From assembly GCF_021249345.1 (NCBI RefSeq), contig NZ_CP089588.1, positions 992,001-1,056,000 on the forward strand: a DNA stretch of 64,000 bases, given 5' to 3'. Position numbers and translations under genes: made by a program. The number at the start of each line of letters is the position of its first letter. Positions within the stretch are counted from its first letter, which is position 1. The notes under the pieces were generated by a model that was not told the DNA's origin, searched no databases, and saw only the letters and a list, made by a program, of their open reading frames with translations. Positions 42,639-51,549 of the stretch are shown here, piece by piece. Origin of the DNA: Halobacterium wangiae (GTDB lineage Archaea > Halobacteriota > Halobacteria > Halobacteriales > Halobacteriaceae).

Positions 42639-43565
42639 TCAGACGTAGTGGAACCACTCCTCGCGCTCGCCGGCCTCGACGAGGTCGAAGAACGCGGTCT
42701 GGAGTTCCTCGGTGACGGGGCCGCGGCCACCGTCGCCGATCTCGACGTTGTCGACCCGGCGGATGGGGGTGACCTCGGCGGCGCTGCCGGTGAAGAACAG
42801 TTCGTCGGCGGTGTTGAGTTCGCCACGCGAGATGGAGACGTTGTCGTGGACGGTGTAGCCACGCTCCTCGGCCAGCGTGATGACGGTCTCGCGGGTGATG
42901 CCGTCGAGGATGCTCTCGGAGAGGCCGGGCGTGTACAGTTCGCCGTCCCGGACGAGGAAGAGATTCTCGCCGGGGCCCTCCGCGACGTTACCCTCCTTGT
43001 TGAGGACGATGGCCTCGACGAAGCCGTTGCGGCGGGCCTCCTCGCCGGCGAGCATGGAGTTGACGTAGAGGCCGGTGGTCTTGGCGTTCGTCGGGATCTG
43101 GCTGGAGGAGTGCTTGCGCCACGAGGAGACCATCACTTCGACGCCGTTCTCGAGGGCGTCCTCGCCGAGGTAGGCGCCCCACGGCCACGCGGCGATGGTG
43201 ACGTCGGTCGGGCAGTCGCCTGGGGAGACGCCCAGCGTGTCGTAGCCGTAGTAGGCGAGCGGACGGATGTAACAGGACGCGAGGTCCTGGCGGTCGAGGA
43301 GTTCGGTCGTCGCCTCGGTGAGTTCCTCGGGGGTGTACTCGATCTCGAGGTCGTAGGGCTTGCAGGAGTTGTAGAGGCGTTCGAGGTGCTCCTCCCAGCG
43401 GAAGATGGCGGGGCCGTTGTCAGTGTCGTAGGCGCGCACGCCCTCGAAGACGCCGCTGCCGTAGTGGAGCGCGTGGGTGAGGACGTGGACCTTGGCGTCC
43501 TCCCAGTCCACGAACTCGCCGTTCATCCAGATCGTGTCAACGTCCATGTCGTCGAATCCGCTCAT
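42639..43565 (-). CDS. ilvE: Branched-chain amino-acid aminotransferase
   Basis: A 308-aa class-IV PLP transaminase interconverting Val/Leu/Ile and their 2-oxoacids. Features: HYGSGVFEGVRAYDTDNGPA (about 34-53), RPLAYYGYDTLGV, catalytic Lys in TNAKTTGLYVNSMLAGEEA (about 159-177), EAIVLNKEGNVAEGPGENLF and FFTGSAAEVTPIRRVD. ATG 43565 (MSGFDDMDVDTIWMN) is preferred; ATG at M7 is possible. Standalone, although ilvA in the same window supplies another step of isoleucine synthesis. Confidence 0.93.
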   Translation of the reverse strand: MSGFDDMDVDTIWMNGEFVDWEDAKVHVLTHALHYGSGVFEGVRAYDTDNGPAIFRWEEHLERLYNSCKPYDLEIEYTPEELTEATTELLDRQDLASCYIRPLAYYGYDTLGVSPGDCPTDVTIAAWPWGAYLGEDALENGVEVMVSSWRKHSSSQIPTNAKTTGLYVNSMLAGEEARRNGFVEAIVLNKEGNVAEGPGENLFLVRDGELYTPGLSESILDGITRETVITLAEERGYTVHDNVSISRGELNTADELFFTGSAAEVTPIRRVDNVEIGDGGRGPVTEELQTAFFDLVEAGEREEWFHYV

Positions 43566-43707
43566 ATTCGCCGGAACGGCGCGCCGTATCATAAAACCAC
43601 GAGTGACGCCTCCCGCGACCTTTGCCGGTTCCTCCAACCCCCGGCGGAAATGTCCTATGATAATTTAACCAACGCCCTTAATTACTGGAGTGAATTAGAT
43701 CGGGGCG

Positions 43708-45156
43708 ATGAGCGAGTTCACGCCACTCACCTACGACGACATCGACGAGGCCCTCCGGCCGAGCCTGCGCGAGGCGCTCGTGCCCGTCCTCGCCGTCGTC
43801 GTCTTCCTCGGCGTCGGCTCCGGCTACCTGGAGCTCGCGCCGCACGCACCGCTGCTGTGGAGCATCGTCTTCGCGGGCCTGTTCGCCCGCTACCGCCTCG
43901 CCTACGACTGGGAGGGCGTCTACGACGCCGCCGCCTCCGGCCTCCGCATGGGCCTGCAGGCGATCCTCATCCTGTTCGTCATCTACGGGCTCATCGCCAC
44001 GTGGACCAGCGCGGGCACCATCCCCGGACTGATGTACTACGGGCTGGACGCGCTGTCGCCGACCGTCTTCCTCCCGGTCACCGCCGTCCTCGCGGCCCTC
44101 GTCGCGTTCGCCATCGGCTCCTCGTGGACCACCGTCGGGACGCTCGGCGTCGCGTTCATCGGTATCGGCAACGGCCTCGGCGTCTCCCCCGCGATGACCG
44201 CGGGTGCCATCGTCTCCGGGGCGTACGCGGGCGACAAGCAGAGCCCCCTCTCGGACACGACCAACCTCGCGGCCGCCGTCACCAACACGAACCTCTACGA
44301 GCACATCAACGCGATGCGCACCGGCACCGCCATCGCGTTCGGCCTCTCGGTGGTCGCGTACGCCGTCCTCGGCGTGTTCGCCGTGAGCGACTCGGGCGCG
44401 GACGTCGCCGCCATCAGCGGCCCGCTCGCCGAGTCGTACGCGCTGGGCGCGCTGGTCTTCCTGCCGCTGGTCGTGACGTTCGGCCTCGCGATTCGGGGCT
44501 ACCCGCCGCTGCCCTCCCTCGTCGCCGGCATCTTCGCCGGCGCGTTCACCACGATCGTCGCCCAGGGCGCGTCGTTCACGTTCGCGTGGGACGTGTTCCT
44601 CAACGGAACCAGCCCCGCCACGGGGAGCGAACTCGTGAACGGGCTACTGACCACCGGCGGCGTCTCCGGGTCCGCCTGGACCATCGCCGTCGTCGTCGCC
44701 GCGCTCGCGCTCGGCGGCATCCTCGAACGCACCGGTATCCTCGCCACGCTCGCCCACCACCTCACGAACGCCGTCTGGTCGCCCGGGTCGCTGGTCGCGG
44801 GCACCGGGGCCGCCGCCATGGTGACCAACGCGTTCTCCGCCCAGCAGTACATGAGCATCGTGGTGCCGGGGATGAGCCTGCGGAACCTCTACGAGGAGTA
44901 CGGCCTCGAGGAACGCGACCTCTCGCGGGCCGTCGAGGCCGCCGGTACGCCGACCGGCCCGCTGTTCCCGTGGCACGCCGGCGCCGTCTACATGGCGGGC
45001 GTCCTCGGGCCGGCGTTCGCCACGTCGTGGGACTTCGCGGCGTTCTACTTCTTCGGGTTCCTCTCCCCGCTCGTGCTGTTCGCGATGGCGCTGTCCGGCC
45101 ACGGCTACACGCAGAACCGTGCGGAGGCCGACTCGGCGGCGCTCGCCGACGACTGA
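43708..45156 (+). CDS. nhaC: Na+/H+ antiporter, NhaC family
   Basis: A 482-aa membrane protein of about 11-12 helices. NhaC signatures: AFAIGSSWTTVGTLGVAFIG (about 131-150), AIVSGAYAGDKQSPLSDTTN (about 166-185) and NAFSAQQYMSIVVPGMSL (about 372-389). Expected to expel Na+ for H+, relevant at high salt. Related members exchange malate/lactate, but no such enzyme is near. ATTTAACC at 43662-43669 lies too far for a TATA of this start; AATTAC at 43679-43684 fits. Divergent from ilvE. Confidence 0.88.
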   Translation: MSEFTPLTYDDIDEALRPSLREALVPVLAVVVFLGVGSGYLELAPHAPLLWSIVFAGLFARYRLAYDWEGVYDAAASGLRMGLQAILILFVIYGLIATWTSAGTIPGLMYYGLDALSPTVFLPVTAVLAALVAFAIGSSWTTVGTLGVAFIGIGNGLGVSPAMTAGAIVSGAYAGDKQSPLSDTTNLAAAVTNTNLYEHINAMRTGTAIAFGLSVVAYAVLGVFAVSDSGADVAAISGPLAESYALGALVFLPLVVTFGLAIRGYPPLPSLVAGIFAGAFTTIVAQGASFTFAWDVFLNGTSPATGSELVNGLLTTGGVSGSAWTIAVVVAALALGGILERTGILATLAHHLTNAVWSPGSLVAGTGAAAMVTNAFSAQQYMSIVVPGMSLRNLYEEYGLEERDLSRAVEAAGTPTGPLFPWHAGAVYMAGVLGPAFATSWDFAAFYFFGFLSPLVLFAMALSGHGYTQNRAEADSAALADD

Positions 45157-45160
45157 GGCG

Positions 45161-45433
45161 CTACCGCTCCTCGAACAGTTTCCCGTCGCCGTCCGCGCTC
45201 ACCTGTACGCGGAGTCCGCAGAAGGAGAACTCGATGCAGGCCCGCTGCTCCGAGCGCGAGTCGAACAGTGCGTCCAACGCGTCGGGGTCGATCGCCGTGT
45301 ACAGCGGTGCTATCGACATCGGGTCCCGGCCCGTGTAGGAGGCGACGGACCGAACGACGGCCGCACTCACCGATTCGTCGTCGGTCCACGTGAACGTCTG
45401 GCTCGCCGTGCGCTGCGGATCTCCCTGCAACAT
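45161..45433 (-). CDS. HalOD1 domain protein, second copy
   Basis: A 90-aa protein with HalOD1 traits: SVSAAVVRSVASYTGRDPMS (about 20-39), APLYTAIDPDALDALFDSRS (about 42-61) and the strand pair IEFSFCGLRVQVSADGDGKL. Compared with the copy at 36022 it lacks the Ser/Thr-rich head. It sits at the 3' end of a three-gene minus-strand run (DUF7344, Bat-like, HalOD1) divergent from the 1111-aa sensor, which supports a regulatory role. It converges with nhaC, 4 nt between stops. Confidence 0.75.
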   Translation of the reverse strand: MLQGDPQRTASQTFTWTDDESVSAAVVRSVASYTGRDPMSIAPLYTAIDPDALDALFDSRSEQRACIEFSFCGLRVQVSADGDGKLFEER

Positions 45434-45490
45434 TGTCCCACGCTACGACCGGGCCGTGCCAATAGCTGATGGTTCCCTCGGGAACGGCGT

Positions 45491-46159
45491 TTAATACGGC
45501 TCGTTCGAATCGTCCCTCGTCGTCGGGTCGAGGAGCGTGCTGGTGACGAGGTTCCGCGTCCCGCGGCGGAGCCGGTTGGAGACGGCGCGGCCGCTGATGT
45601 CGAAGTGCTCGCCGAGGTCCGCCTGCGTGACACCCCTGGGTTCGTCGAAGTACCCGCGCTGGTAGGCGAAGATCAGCGTCTGTCGCTGTTCCGGGGTCAG
45701 CAGTCGGTCGTCGCTCAGCAGGTCCGCGAAGGCGTAGATGCGTCGTATCTCGACGGGTACCCCGCGGTCGGTGAACAGCTGGCGGAACGCTCCCAGCTGG
45801 TCGCGACTCGGGGCCCTGACCTGGAACGTCCAGCCGTCGGCGGTCCCGGTGGCGTCCAGTACCGTCGCCCGCATCTCATGTATCCCCTGGATGGCCACCG
45901 CGTCCGGCGTCCACTCCGCGCGGAACAGCGCGCTCGACTCCACCTCCGTGAGCACCTCGACGGTCGAGACGCCGGATTCGTCCCGTAGGCCCTCCAGAAA
46001 TCGCTGGTGGTCGACGTCGAAGACCCAGAAGAACGGGAGCGCGGCGTCGCCCGTGGGCACCAGCCGTTCGAGTTTGACCGTCGCCGCCGGGAGGGATTCG
46101 AGTGTCTCCCCGCCGGGGATCGCTCGCGGCGGGAGACTGAACTCGGCGACGATACTCAT
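45491..46159 (-). CDS. Bacterio-opsin-activator-like HTH_10 regulator
   Basis: A 222-aa regulator without PAS or GAF. The N-terminal two-thirds is the Bat-associated domain (IVAEFSLPPRAIPGGETLES and later IRRIYAFADLLSDDRLLTPE); the C-terminus is an HTH_10: QRQTLIFAYQRGYFDEPRGV followed by TQADLGEHFDISGRAVSNRL (about 160-199). Family members activate or repress haloarchaeal genes. The start is ATG 46159; a GTG two codons upstream is also possible. It lies in the run of DUF7344, this gene and HalOD1. Confidence 0.85.
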   Translation of the reverse strand: MSIVAEFSLPPRAIPGGETLESLPAATVKLERLVPTGDAALPFFWVFDVDHQRFLEGLRDESGVSTVEVLTEVESSALFRAEWTPDAVAIQGIHEMRATVLDATGTADGWTFQVRAPSRDQLGAFRQLFTDRGVPVEIRRIYAFADLLSDDRLLTPEQRQTLIFAYQRGYFDEPRGVTQADLGEHFDISGRAVSNRLRRGTRNLVTSTLLDPTTRDDSNEPY

Positions 46160-46234
46160 CGACACCAGTACGCCGACGAACCGTCCCTGGGGGTGGTCTC
46201 GTCGCGCGACAGGGGGCGAACAGTCGACGACCGA

Positions 46235-46546
46235 CTACTGGACCGCAACGAGATGGCAGTCCGCGTCGTACTCGAGGATACCCACGTCGTCGAGCACGGG
46301 GAGGTGGACGTGGTGGAGCGACACCGCAACCTCCTGGCGCGAAGTCGTGTCCTCGCCGGGGTCGGTAGGCACCCGTTCGAGCACCGCCGTCGTTAGTTCT
46401 TCCAGGGAGAGTTCGGTGGTCTGCTCGGGGAGGACGTCGAGGACGACCTGTCGGCGTTCGTCGGCGAGCAGTCGGTGGCGCTCGCTCTCGGTGAGGTCTG
46501 TGTCAGCGGCCTGTTCGAGTCCGTGTTCCAGTTGTGCCTTGCTCAT
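46235..46546 (-). CDS. DUF7344-like winged-helix protein
   Basis: A 103-aa protein from ATG 46546 (MSKAQLEHGLEQAADTDLTE). Residues about 25-100 (RHRLLADERRQVVLDVLPEQ, ELSLEELTTAVLERV, VAVSLHHVHLPVLDDVGILE) have the winged-helix pattern of the haloarchaeal DUF7344 family, presumed DNA-binding. First in a minus-strand run with the Bat-like and HalOD1 genes and divergent from the multi-PAS sensor across a 251-nt region. Confidence 0.75.
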   Translation of the reverse strand: MSKAQLEHGLEQAADTDLTESERHRLLADERRQVVLDVLPEQTTELSLEELTTAVLERVPTDPGEDTTSRQEVAVSLHHVHLPVLDDVGILEYDADCHLVAVQ

Positions 46547-46797
46547 TGTGTATGTCCACGGCTCCCAGCCGTCCGTTGGTGTTTCGAGAGACGTTCCCTC
46601 CCCGGGTAAGGGTTGACCATAAGAAATTAGGCCGGCGTTTTGTCGCCACCCCGGCGATTTAGTTGCAATTTGACAATCACGTGCCGGCGGATAGGTGCGA
46701 CTAGTTTCCAGCATCGCCGAGGATAATTACAGTGTTCTCGATTCGTTACCTCCGTCCACGGAGGGTTAATGAACCAGGAATACGACAGGGAGCACTG
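46547..46797. promoter_or_regulatory. Divergent control region of the sensory cluster
   Basis: A 251-nt, comparatively AT-rich gap between the DUF7344 gene and the multi-PAS gene. It contains AATTTGACAATCACGTG (46668-46684), GGATAATTAC (46722-46731) and a small hairpin CTCCGT-CC-ACGGAG (46750-46763). TATA elements for both genes must lie here, but none is unambiguous. Confidence 0.4.
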
Positions 46798-49700
46798 ATG
46801 GCAAGTGGCACGCTGAGTGAAGGGCTGCGCGAGACTCTCGAAGTCTTCGAGACGGTCGACGGGCCGGGCGAACCCTTGACGACGAACGAGGTCGCCGAGG
46901 CGTTGCCGATCTCGCGGCGGAGCACGTACGCTCGTCTGGAACGCCTCGCCGACGACGGCTACCTCCGGACCAAGAAAGTCGGGAGCAGGGGTCGCGTCTG
47001 GTGGCAGCCACCGACGGCTGCAGCCGCGGCCGACGTGTCGGGCAACGACGTCGAACTGGCGCGACTCATCGACAACACCCCGGGGATGGTGTACCGGTGT
47101 CTGGGCGAGTCGGGGTGGAAGTTGACGTTCGTCAGCGACGCCTGCAGTGACATCACGGGCTACGACGCCACCGCCCTCCAGTCCGGGGCCGTGAGCTGGG
47201 AGCGAGACGTCGTCCACCCGGACGACCGGGCCGAGGCGCGCGAAGAGATCACCGCGCAGCTGCGCGACGACGACCAGTTCACCGTCCAGTACCGCGTCCT
47301 GACCGCCGATGACGAGGTGCGGTGGGTGGCCGAGCACGGTACCCCCGTCGCCGACGCGGACGAACGGGCGTTCCGCGAGGGTGTCGTGACCGACGTCACC
47401 GAACAGCAGACGGTCGAGCGCGAACTCGCCGAGCGGGAGCGCCAGCTCCGCGAGGAGCAGGCGCTGGTCCAGAGCATCCTCGACAACCAGCGGGACATCG
47501 TCTACGCGGTGGACCCCGACGGGCAGTTCACGCGCTGGAACGACCGTCTCGTGGAGGTGACCGGCTACGCGGACGAGGAGATCGCGGAGATGGAGATCCC
47601 GGAGTTCATCGCCGACGAGGCGAGGGAGGAGGCCGCCGAGGCGATCCAGGACGTCGTCCTGCACGGCGAGAGCCGGACCCTCGAGTTGCCGCTGGTGACC
47701 GCCGACGGCACCGAGATCCCCTACGAGTTCACCGGCACCCCCATCCAGGAGGGCGGGAAGGTAGCGGGCCTCGTGGGCGTCGGTCGGGACGTCACCGAGC
47801 GCAAGAAGAAGGAACGACAGCTGGCGCGCCACCGCGACGACCTCGAGAGCGAACTGGAGGAGATCTACGGCCGCATCACGGACGCGTTCTTCGCGCTCGA
47901 CGAGGACTGGACGTTCACGCACGCCAACGACCGCGCCCAGGAGCTCGTCGACCCGGACGGCGACGGACTCGAGGGCGAGAACATCTGGGAGTCGTACCCG
48001 GACGCGGTCGACTCCCGGTTCGAGACCGAGTACCGGACGGCGATGGAGACCCAGGAGGCGACGACCTTCGAAGCGTACTACCCCGAGCCACTGGACGCGT
48101 GGTTCGAGGTCCACGCCTACCCCTCGGAGACCGGGCTGTCGGTGTACTTCCAGGACGTCACCGAGCGCAAGGAGTACGAACGGGAGCTCGGACTGTACGA
48201 GACCATCGTCGAGACGATCGAGGACGGCGTCTACGTCCTCGACGACGAGTTCCAGTTCGCGCAGGTCAACGACGCGTACGTCGAGATGACCGGCTACGAC
48301 CGCGAGGAGCTGCTCGGCTCGCACTGTTCGCTCGTCGTCGACCAGGCTGTGCTCGAGCAGTCCGCCGAGGACCTCCAGCAGATCATCGACGGGGAGGTGG
48401 CGGGCGCGACCATCGAGGCCGACATCCACCGGAAAGACGGCACCACGCTCCCCGCCGAGAGCCGGTTCACCGCGCTGCCGACAGTGGGCGACGACCCCCC
48501 GAAGAAGGTCGGCGTGGTCCGCGACGTCAGTGAGCGCAGGAAGCGCGAACGCGAACTCGAGGAGTCCGAGCGCCGCTACCGCACCATCGCGGAGTACTTC
48601 CCGAACGGCATCGTCACCCTCTTCGACCACGACTTCACCTACACGCTCGCCGCGGGGCAGGGGTTCGCCGACCTGTCCGTCGACCCCGAGGACGTCGATG
48701 GCAGGAGCTTCCGCGAGGCCTGGGACGAGGAGACCGCCGACGAACTCGAACCCGTCTTCGAGGCCGCACTCGACGGCGAGGAGCGGTCGGTCGAACTCTC
48801 CTACGCCGGCGCAGAGTGGGTCGTCCGCGGCGCCCCCATCACCGACGAGCGCGGCGAGGTGTTCGCCGGGATGACGACGTCCCAGAACATCACCGAGCGC
48901 AAGGAACGCGAGGAGGAACTGGTCCGCCAGCGCGAACAGCTGTCGGCGCTCAACGACATCAACGAGGTCGTCCACGAGATCACGGACGCCGCCATCGAGC
49001 AGTCCACGCGCGAGGAGATCGAGTCCGGCGTCTGCGAGCGCCTGGCTGCCACGGACTCCTACCGGTTCGCCTGGATCGGTGACGTGGACACGAACTCCCG
49101 GACCGTCGACTCGCGGGCAAGCGCGGGCACCGGAGGGTACCTCGACGACGTCACCATCTCCGTCGACCCGGACGACGAGCGCAGCGAGGGGCCGACCGGC
49201 AGGGCGCTGCGCACCGGTGAGATGCAGACGTCCCAGGACATCCAGAACGACGCGCAGTACGCGCCGTGGCGCCAGGTCGCCGAGACGTACGACTTCCGCT
49301 CCTCGGCGGCGATCCCGATCACCCACGAGGGGACGGTGTTCGGCGTGCTGAACGTCTACGCCGACCGCCCGTACGCCTTCGAGGAACAGGAACGGGCGGT
49401 CATCGGCCAGCTCGGCGAGATCGTCGGCCACGCCATCGCGGCCGTCGAGCGCAAACGCGCGCTGATGAGCGACGAGGTCGTCGAACTCCGGTTCCACATC
49501 CCGACGCTCTTCGAGAAGATCGACGCCGGAACCACCGGGAGCGGCCGGTTCACGGTCGAGGAGACCGTCCCGATAGCCGACGAGGAGTACCTCGTCTACG
49601 GGCAGGCCAGCCAGGACGCCGTCGAGAACGTCTCGGCCATCGTCGACGCCGTCCCCCACTGGGAGGAGGTGCGCTTCCAGGACGACGGCGACGGCGAGGT

Positions 49701-50133
49701 GGCCTTCGAGGCGCGACTCTCCGAACCGCCCGTACTGTCGGTGCTCGCGTCGCTAGGCGGCTCCGTCGAAGAGTTCGTCGTCGATGGCGGGGACCTCCAC
49801 ATGACCCTCCACCTCGCGCCGAGTTCGGACACCCGGGCGCTCGTCGACGCCGTCCGCGAGGCCTACCCCAGCGCGGAGATGGTGGCGCGACGTCAGACCA
49901 CGCGGCCCGGGACAGGCGCCGAGCAGTTCGACCACGTGTTCACCGAATCGCTCACCGACCGCCAGCGGGCGGCGCTCCGCGCGGCCTACCACGCGGGCTT
50001 CTTCGAGTGGCCACGGGAGGCCTCCGGCGAGGACGTCGCCGCGTCACTGGACGTCTCGGCGCCGACGTTCCACCAGCACCTCCGGAAGGCAGAGCAGCAG
50101 ATCTTCGAGTCGCTGCTGTCGTCGTCGTTCTGA
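46798..50133 (+). CDS. Multi-PAS/GAF sensor-regulator with N-terminal wHTH and C-terminal HTH_10
   Basis: An 1111-aa soluble protein. Order: winged HTH (about 8-72: TTNEVAEALPISRRSTYARL), five PAS domains ending at about 205, 335, 460, 580 and 705 (each closed by a [VI][TS]E[RQ] motif such as VTERKKKERQL), GAF (about 741-884), Bat-associated domain (about 890-1045) and HTH_10 (about 1050-1108: LTDRQRAALRAAYHAGFFEW). No HisKA/HATPase is present, so it senses and regulates without phosphotransfer. Bat of Halobacterium, which senses oxygen/light, has PAS-GAF-HTH only; the extra DNA-binding N-terminus is unusual. The start is ATG 46798. Confidence 0.88.
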   Translation: MASGTLSEGLRETLEVFETVDGPGEPLTTNEVAEALPISRRSTYARLERLADDGYLRTKKVGSRGRVWWQPPTAAAAADVSGNDVELARLIDNTPGMVYRCLGESGWKLTFVSDACSDITGYDATALQSGAVSWERDVVHPDDRAEAREEITAQLRDDDQFTVQYRVLTADDEVRWVAEHGTPVADADERAFREGVVTDVTEQQTVERELAERERQLREEQALVQSILDNQRDIVYAVDPDGQFTRWNDRLVEVTGYADEEIAEMEIPEFIADEAREEAAEAIQDVVLHGESRTLELPLVTADGTEIPYEFTGTPIQEGGKVAGLVGVGRDVTERKKKERQLARHRDDLESELEEIYGRITDAFFALDEDWTFTHANDRAQELVDPDGDGLEGENIWESYPDAVDSRFETEYRTAMETQEATTFEAYYPEPLDAWFEVHAYPSETGLSVYFQDVTERKEYERELGLYETIVETIEDGVYVLDDEFQFAQVNDAYVEMTGYDREELLGSHCSLVVDQAVLEQSAEDLQQIIDGEVAGATIEADIHRKDGTTLPAESRFTALPTVGDDPPKKVGVVRDVSERRKRERELEESERRYRTIAEYFPNGIVTLFDHDFTYTLAAGQGFADLSVDPEDVDGRSFREAWDEETADELEPVFEAALDGEERSVELSYAGAEWVVRGAPITDERGEVFAGMTTSQNITERKEREEELVRQREQLSALNDINEVVHEITDAAIEQSTREEIESGVCERLAATDSYRFAWIGDVDTNSRTVDSRASAGTGGYLDDVTISVDPDDERSEGPTGRALRTGEMQTSQDIQNDAQYAPWRQVAETYDFRSSAAIPITHEGTVFGVLNVYADRPYAFEEQERAVIGQLGEIVGHAIAAVERKRALMSDEVVELRFHIPTLFEKIDAGTTGSGRFTVEETVPIADEEYLVYGQASQDAVENVSAIVDAVPHWEEVRFQDDGDGEVAFEARLSEPPVLSVLASLGGSVEEFVVDGGDLHMTLHLAPSSDTRALVDAVREAYPSAEMVARRQTTRPGTGAEQFDHVFTESLTDRQRAALRAAYHAGFFEWPREASGEDVAASLDVSAPTFHQHLRKAEQQIFESLLSSSF

Positions 50134-50796
50134 CTACGGCCCGAACGCCGCCAGCAGGTCGCTCCCCTCCACGTAGACGAGTCCGTTGCGTTCGGCGTAC
50201 GCCTCCGCGTCCGCGACAGACAGCGCCTCGCCGGTCTCGTCGTCGAGCATCTCGCAGACCACGGCGGCGGGCGCGACACCGGCCTCGCGGGCGAGTTCGA
50301 CGGCGAGTTCTGTGTGGCCCTGTCGGTCGGCCAGCGAGGGCGCGGCGCGCAGCAGGTGGACGTGGCCGGGCGCGCGGAACTCGGTGGCGAAGTCGACGGC
50401 GTCGGGGTCTGCGGCCGCTTGCCCGAGTTCCGCGATGGTGAGCGCGCGGTCGTCGTCCGTGATGCCGGTGTACGTGTCGCGGTGGTTGACCGACAGCGAG
50501 AACGACGACCGCTCGTCGTAGCCGAGGTGGTCGTGGTCGGCGACGTCGTGGTCGATGACGTCGGCGACGAACGGCAGGTCGAAGGCGTCGGCCACCTCGT
50601 CGGCGAGCGCGACGCAGATGAGGCCACCGGCGTCGTTCCGGAGGCGGACGACGTCCGCTGGCGTGACGACTTCCGCGGGGTAGAAGAGGTCGACCTCGCC
50701 CTCGCGGTCGGCGGCGTCGTGGACGAGCACCGGCTCGCCGTCGCGGAACGCGGCGACGGCGCGCTCGACGGCGGTCACGTTACCGCTCTTCGACAC
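50134..50796 (-). CDS. ribB: 3,4-dihydroxy-2-butanone 4-phosphate synthase
   Basis: A 220-aa enzyme making the four-carbon precursor of riboflavin from ribulose 5-phosphate. Motifs: [20 protein letters not shown] (about 20-39, the acidic metal loop), [11 protein letters not shown] (about 53-63), [20 protein letters not shown] (about 100-119) and [11 protein letters not shown] (about 140-150, with the catalytic His). Its first 17 nt overlap rbkR, so the two are translationally coupled. It ends 1 nt past the multi-PAS stop in convergent orientation. Confidence 0.93.
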   Translation of the reverse strand: MSKSGNVTAVERAVAAFRDGEPVLVHDAADREGEVDLFYPAEVVTPADVVRLRNDAGGLICVALADEVADAFDLPFVADVIDHDVADHDHLGYDERSSFSLSVNHRDTYTGITDDDRALTIAELGQAAADPDAVDFATEFRAPGHVHLLRAAPSLADRQGHTELAVELAREAGVAPAAVVCEMLDDETGEALSVADAEAYAERNGLVYVEGSDLLAAFGP

Positions 50797-51484
50797 GGAT
50801 GGTCACCTCGTCGTCGTCGAGCAGGCCGAGTTCGTCGCGGAGCTTCTCGGGCGCGATGAGCTCCATCTGGCTCTCGTCGTGGTGGGTGCGGTCGGGGACG
50901 ATGACGTGGGCCGGCGAGAACTCGGTGTCGTCGCTGGCGACGGTGCAGGGGTAGCAGGTGGCCGAGCCGTACGTGCGCTCCTCGTCCTCCCACTCCTCGA
51001 TGGCTACGCCGGTCATCGCCTCGAGCGCCGAGCGAGCACGCTGGCTCTCGGCGTCGAGGTCGACGTTGAGCGTGCCGGGGTAGGGCTCGTAGCCCAGTTC
51101 CTCCCGGAACTGGCGGTTGTACCCGGGGAGGCTGATGTAGTGGCGGCCCTCGCCCATCCCGCTGGTGACCGAGCCGGAGAGGGCGAGTTCGTCGGGGTCC
51201 TCGAAGATGCGGCGGTAGTCCTCGTACTCGCGTTCGAGCGCGCGGCTGCCGGGGTCCGTGATGGCGACCCACTGGCCGTCGCTGACGAGGTCGCGCTCGA
51301 CGAGACCGGCGTCCTCGAGGGCCTGGAGCCGCCGGGAGGCGGTCTGGTTGGAGGCGTCGAGGTGGTCGGCGAGGTCCCCGCAGGAGACCTTGGTTTCGCC
51401 GCGGCGCGCGCCGTCGAGCGCGAGCAGTTTCAGCACGGCGAGTTCGTCGAACCCGACCTCGCGCGTGCGGGTGGCGTGTGACAT
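50780..51484 (-). CDS. rbkR: CTP-dependent riboflavin kinase with regulator HTH (RbkR)
   Basis: A 234-aa fusion of a winged HTH (about 15-75: [20 protein letters not shown]) and a DUF120 CTP-dependent riboflavin kinase (about 95-234: [30 protein letters not shown] and [14 protein letters not shown]). It makes FMN. Archaeal proteins of this architecture (RbkR) were reported to be both enzyme and repressor/regulator of riboflavin genes. Here a perfect palindrome stands upstream of its promoter. ATG 51484 ([10 protein letters not shown]) is chosen; ribB overlaps its end. Confidence 0.92.
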   Translation of the reverse strand: MSHATRTREVGFDELAVLKLLALDGARRGETKVSCGDLADHLDASNQTASRRLQALEDAGLVERDLVSDGQWVAITDPGSRALEREYEDYRRIFEDPDELALSGSVTSGMGEGRHYISLPGYNRQFREELGYEPYPGTLNVDLDAESQRARSALEAMTGVAIEEWEDEERTYGSATCYPCTVASDDTEFSPAHVIVPDRTHHDESQMELIAPEKLRDELGLLDDDEVTIRVEER

Positions 51485-51526
51485 GTTCGTGGCTACTGTC
51501 GGGCCCCGCATAAGCATACCGGATAT

Positions 51527-51538
51527 GGAACGCGTTCC
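51527..51538. promoter_or_regulatory. Palindrome upstream of rbkR, candidate RbkR operator
   Basis: GGAACGCGTTCC is a 12-bp perfect palindrome about 43-54 nt before the rbkR start and just upstream of a TATA-like GCTTATGC (minus strand, near 51508-51515). It lies between rbkR and taw1, and no second copy was seen elsewhere in the window by eye. Confidence 0.5.
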
Positions 51539-51549
51539 GTAACTGGGAG

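Noticed and set aside
46627-49659. 1010-codon open frame on the minus strand
   Set aside because: It is exactly antisense to the multi-PAS gene. The translation is Val/Arg/Gly/Asp-rich with no domain, as expected from the third-position GC bias of the opposite gene.
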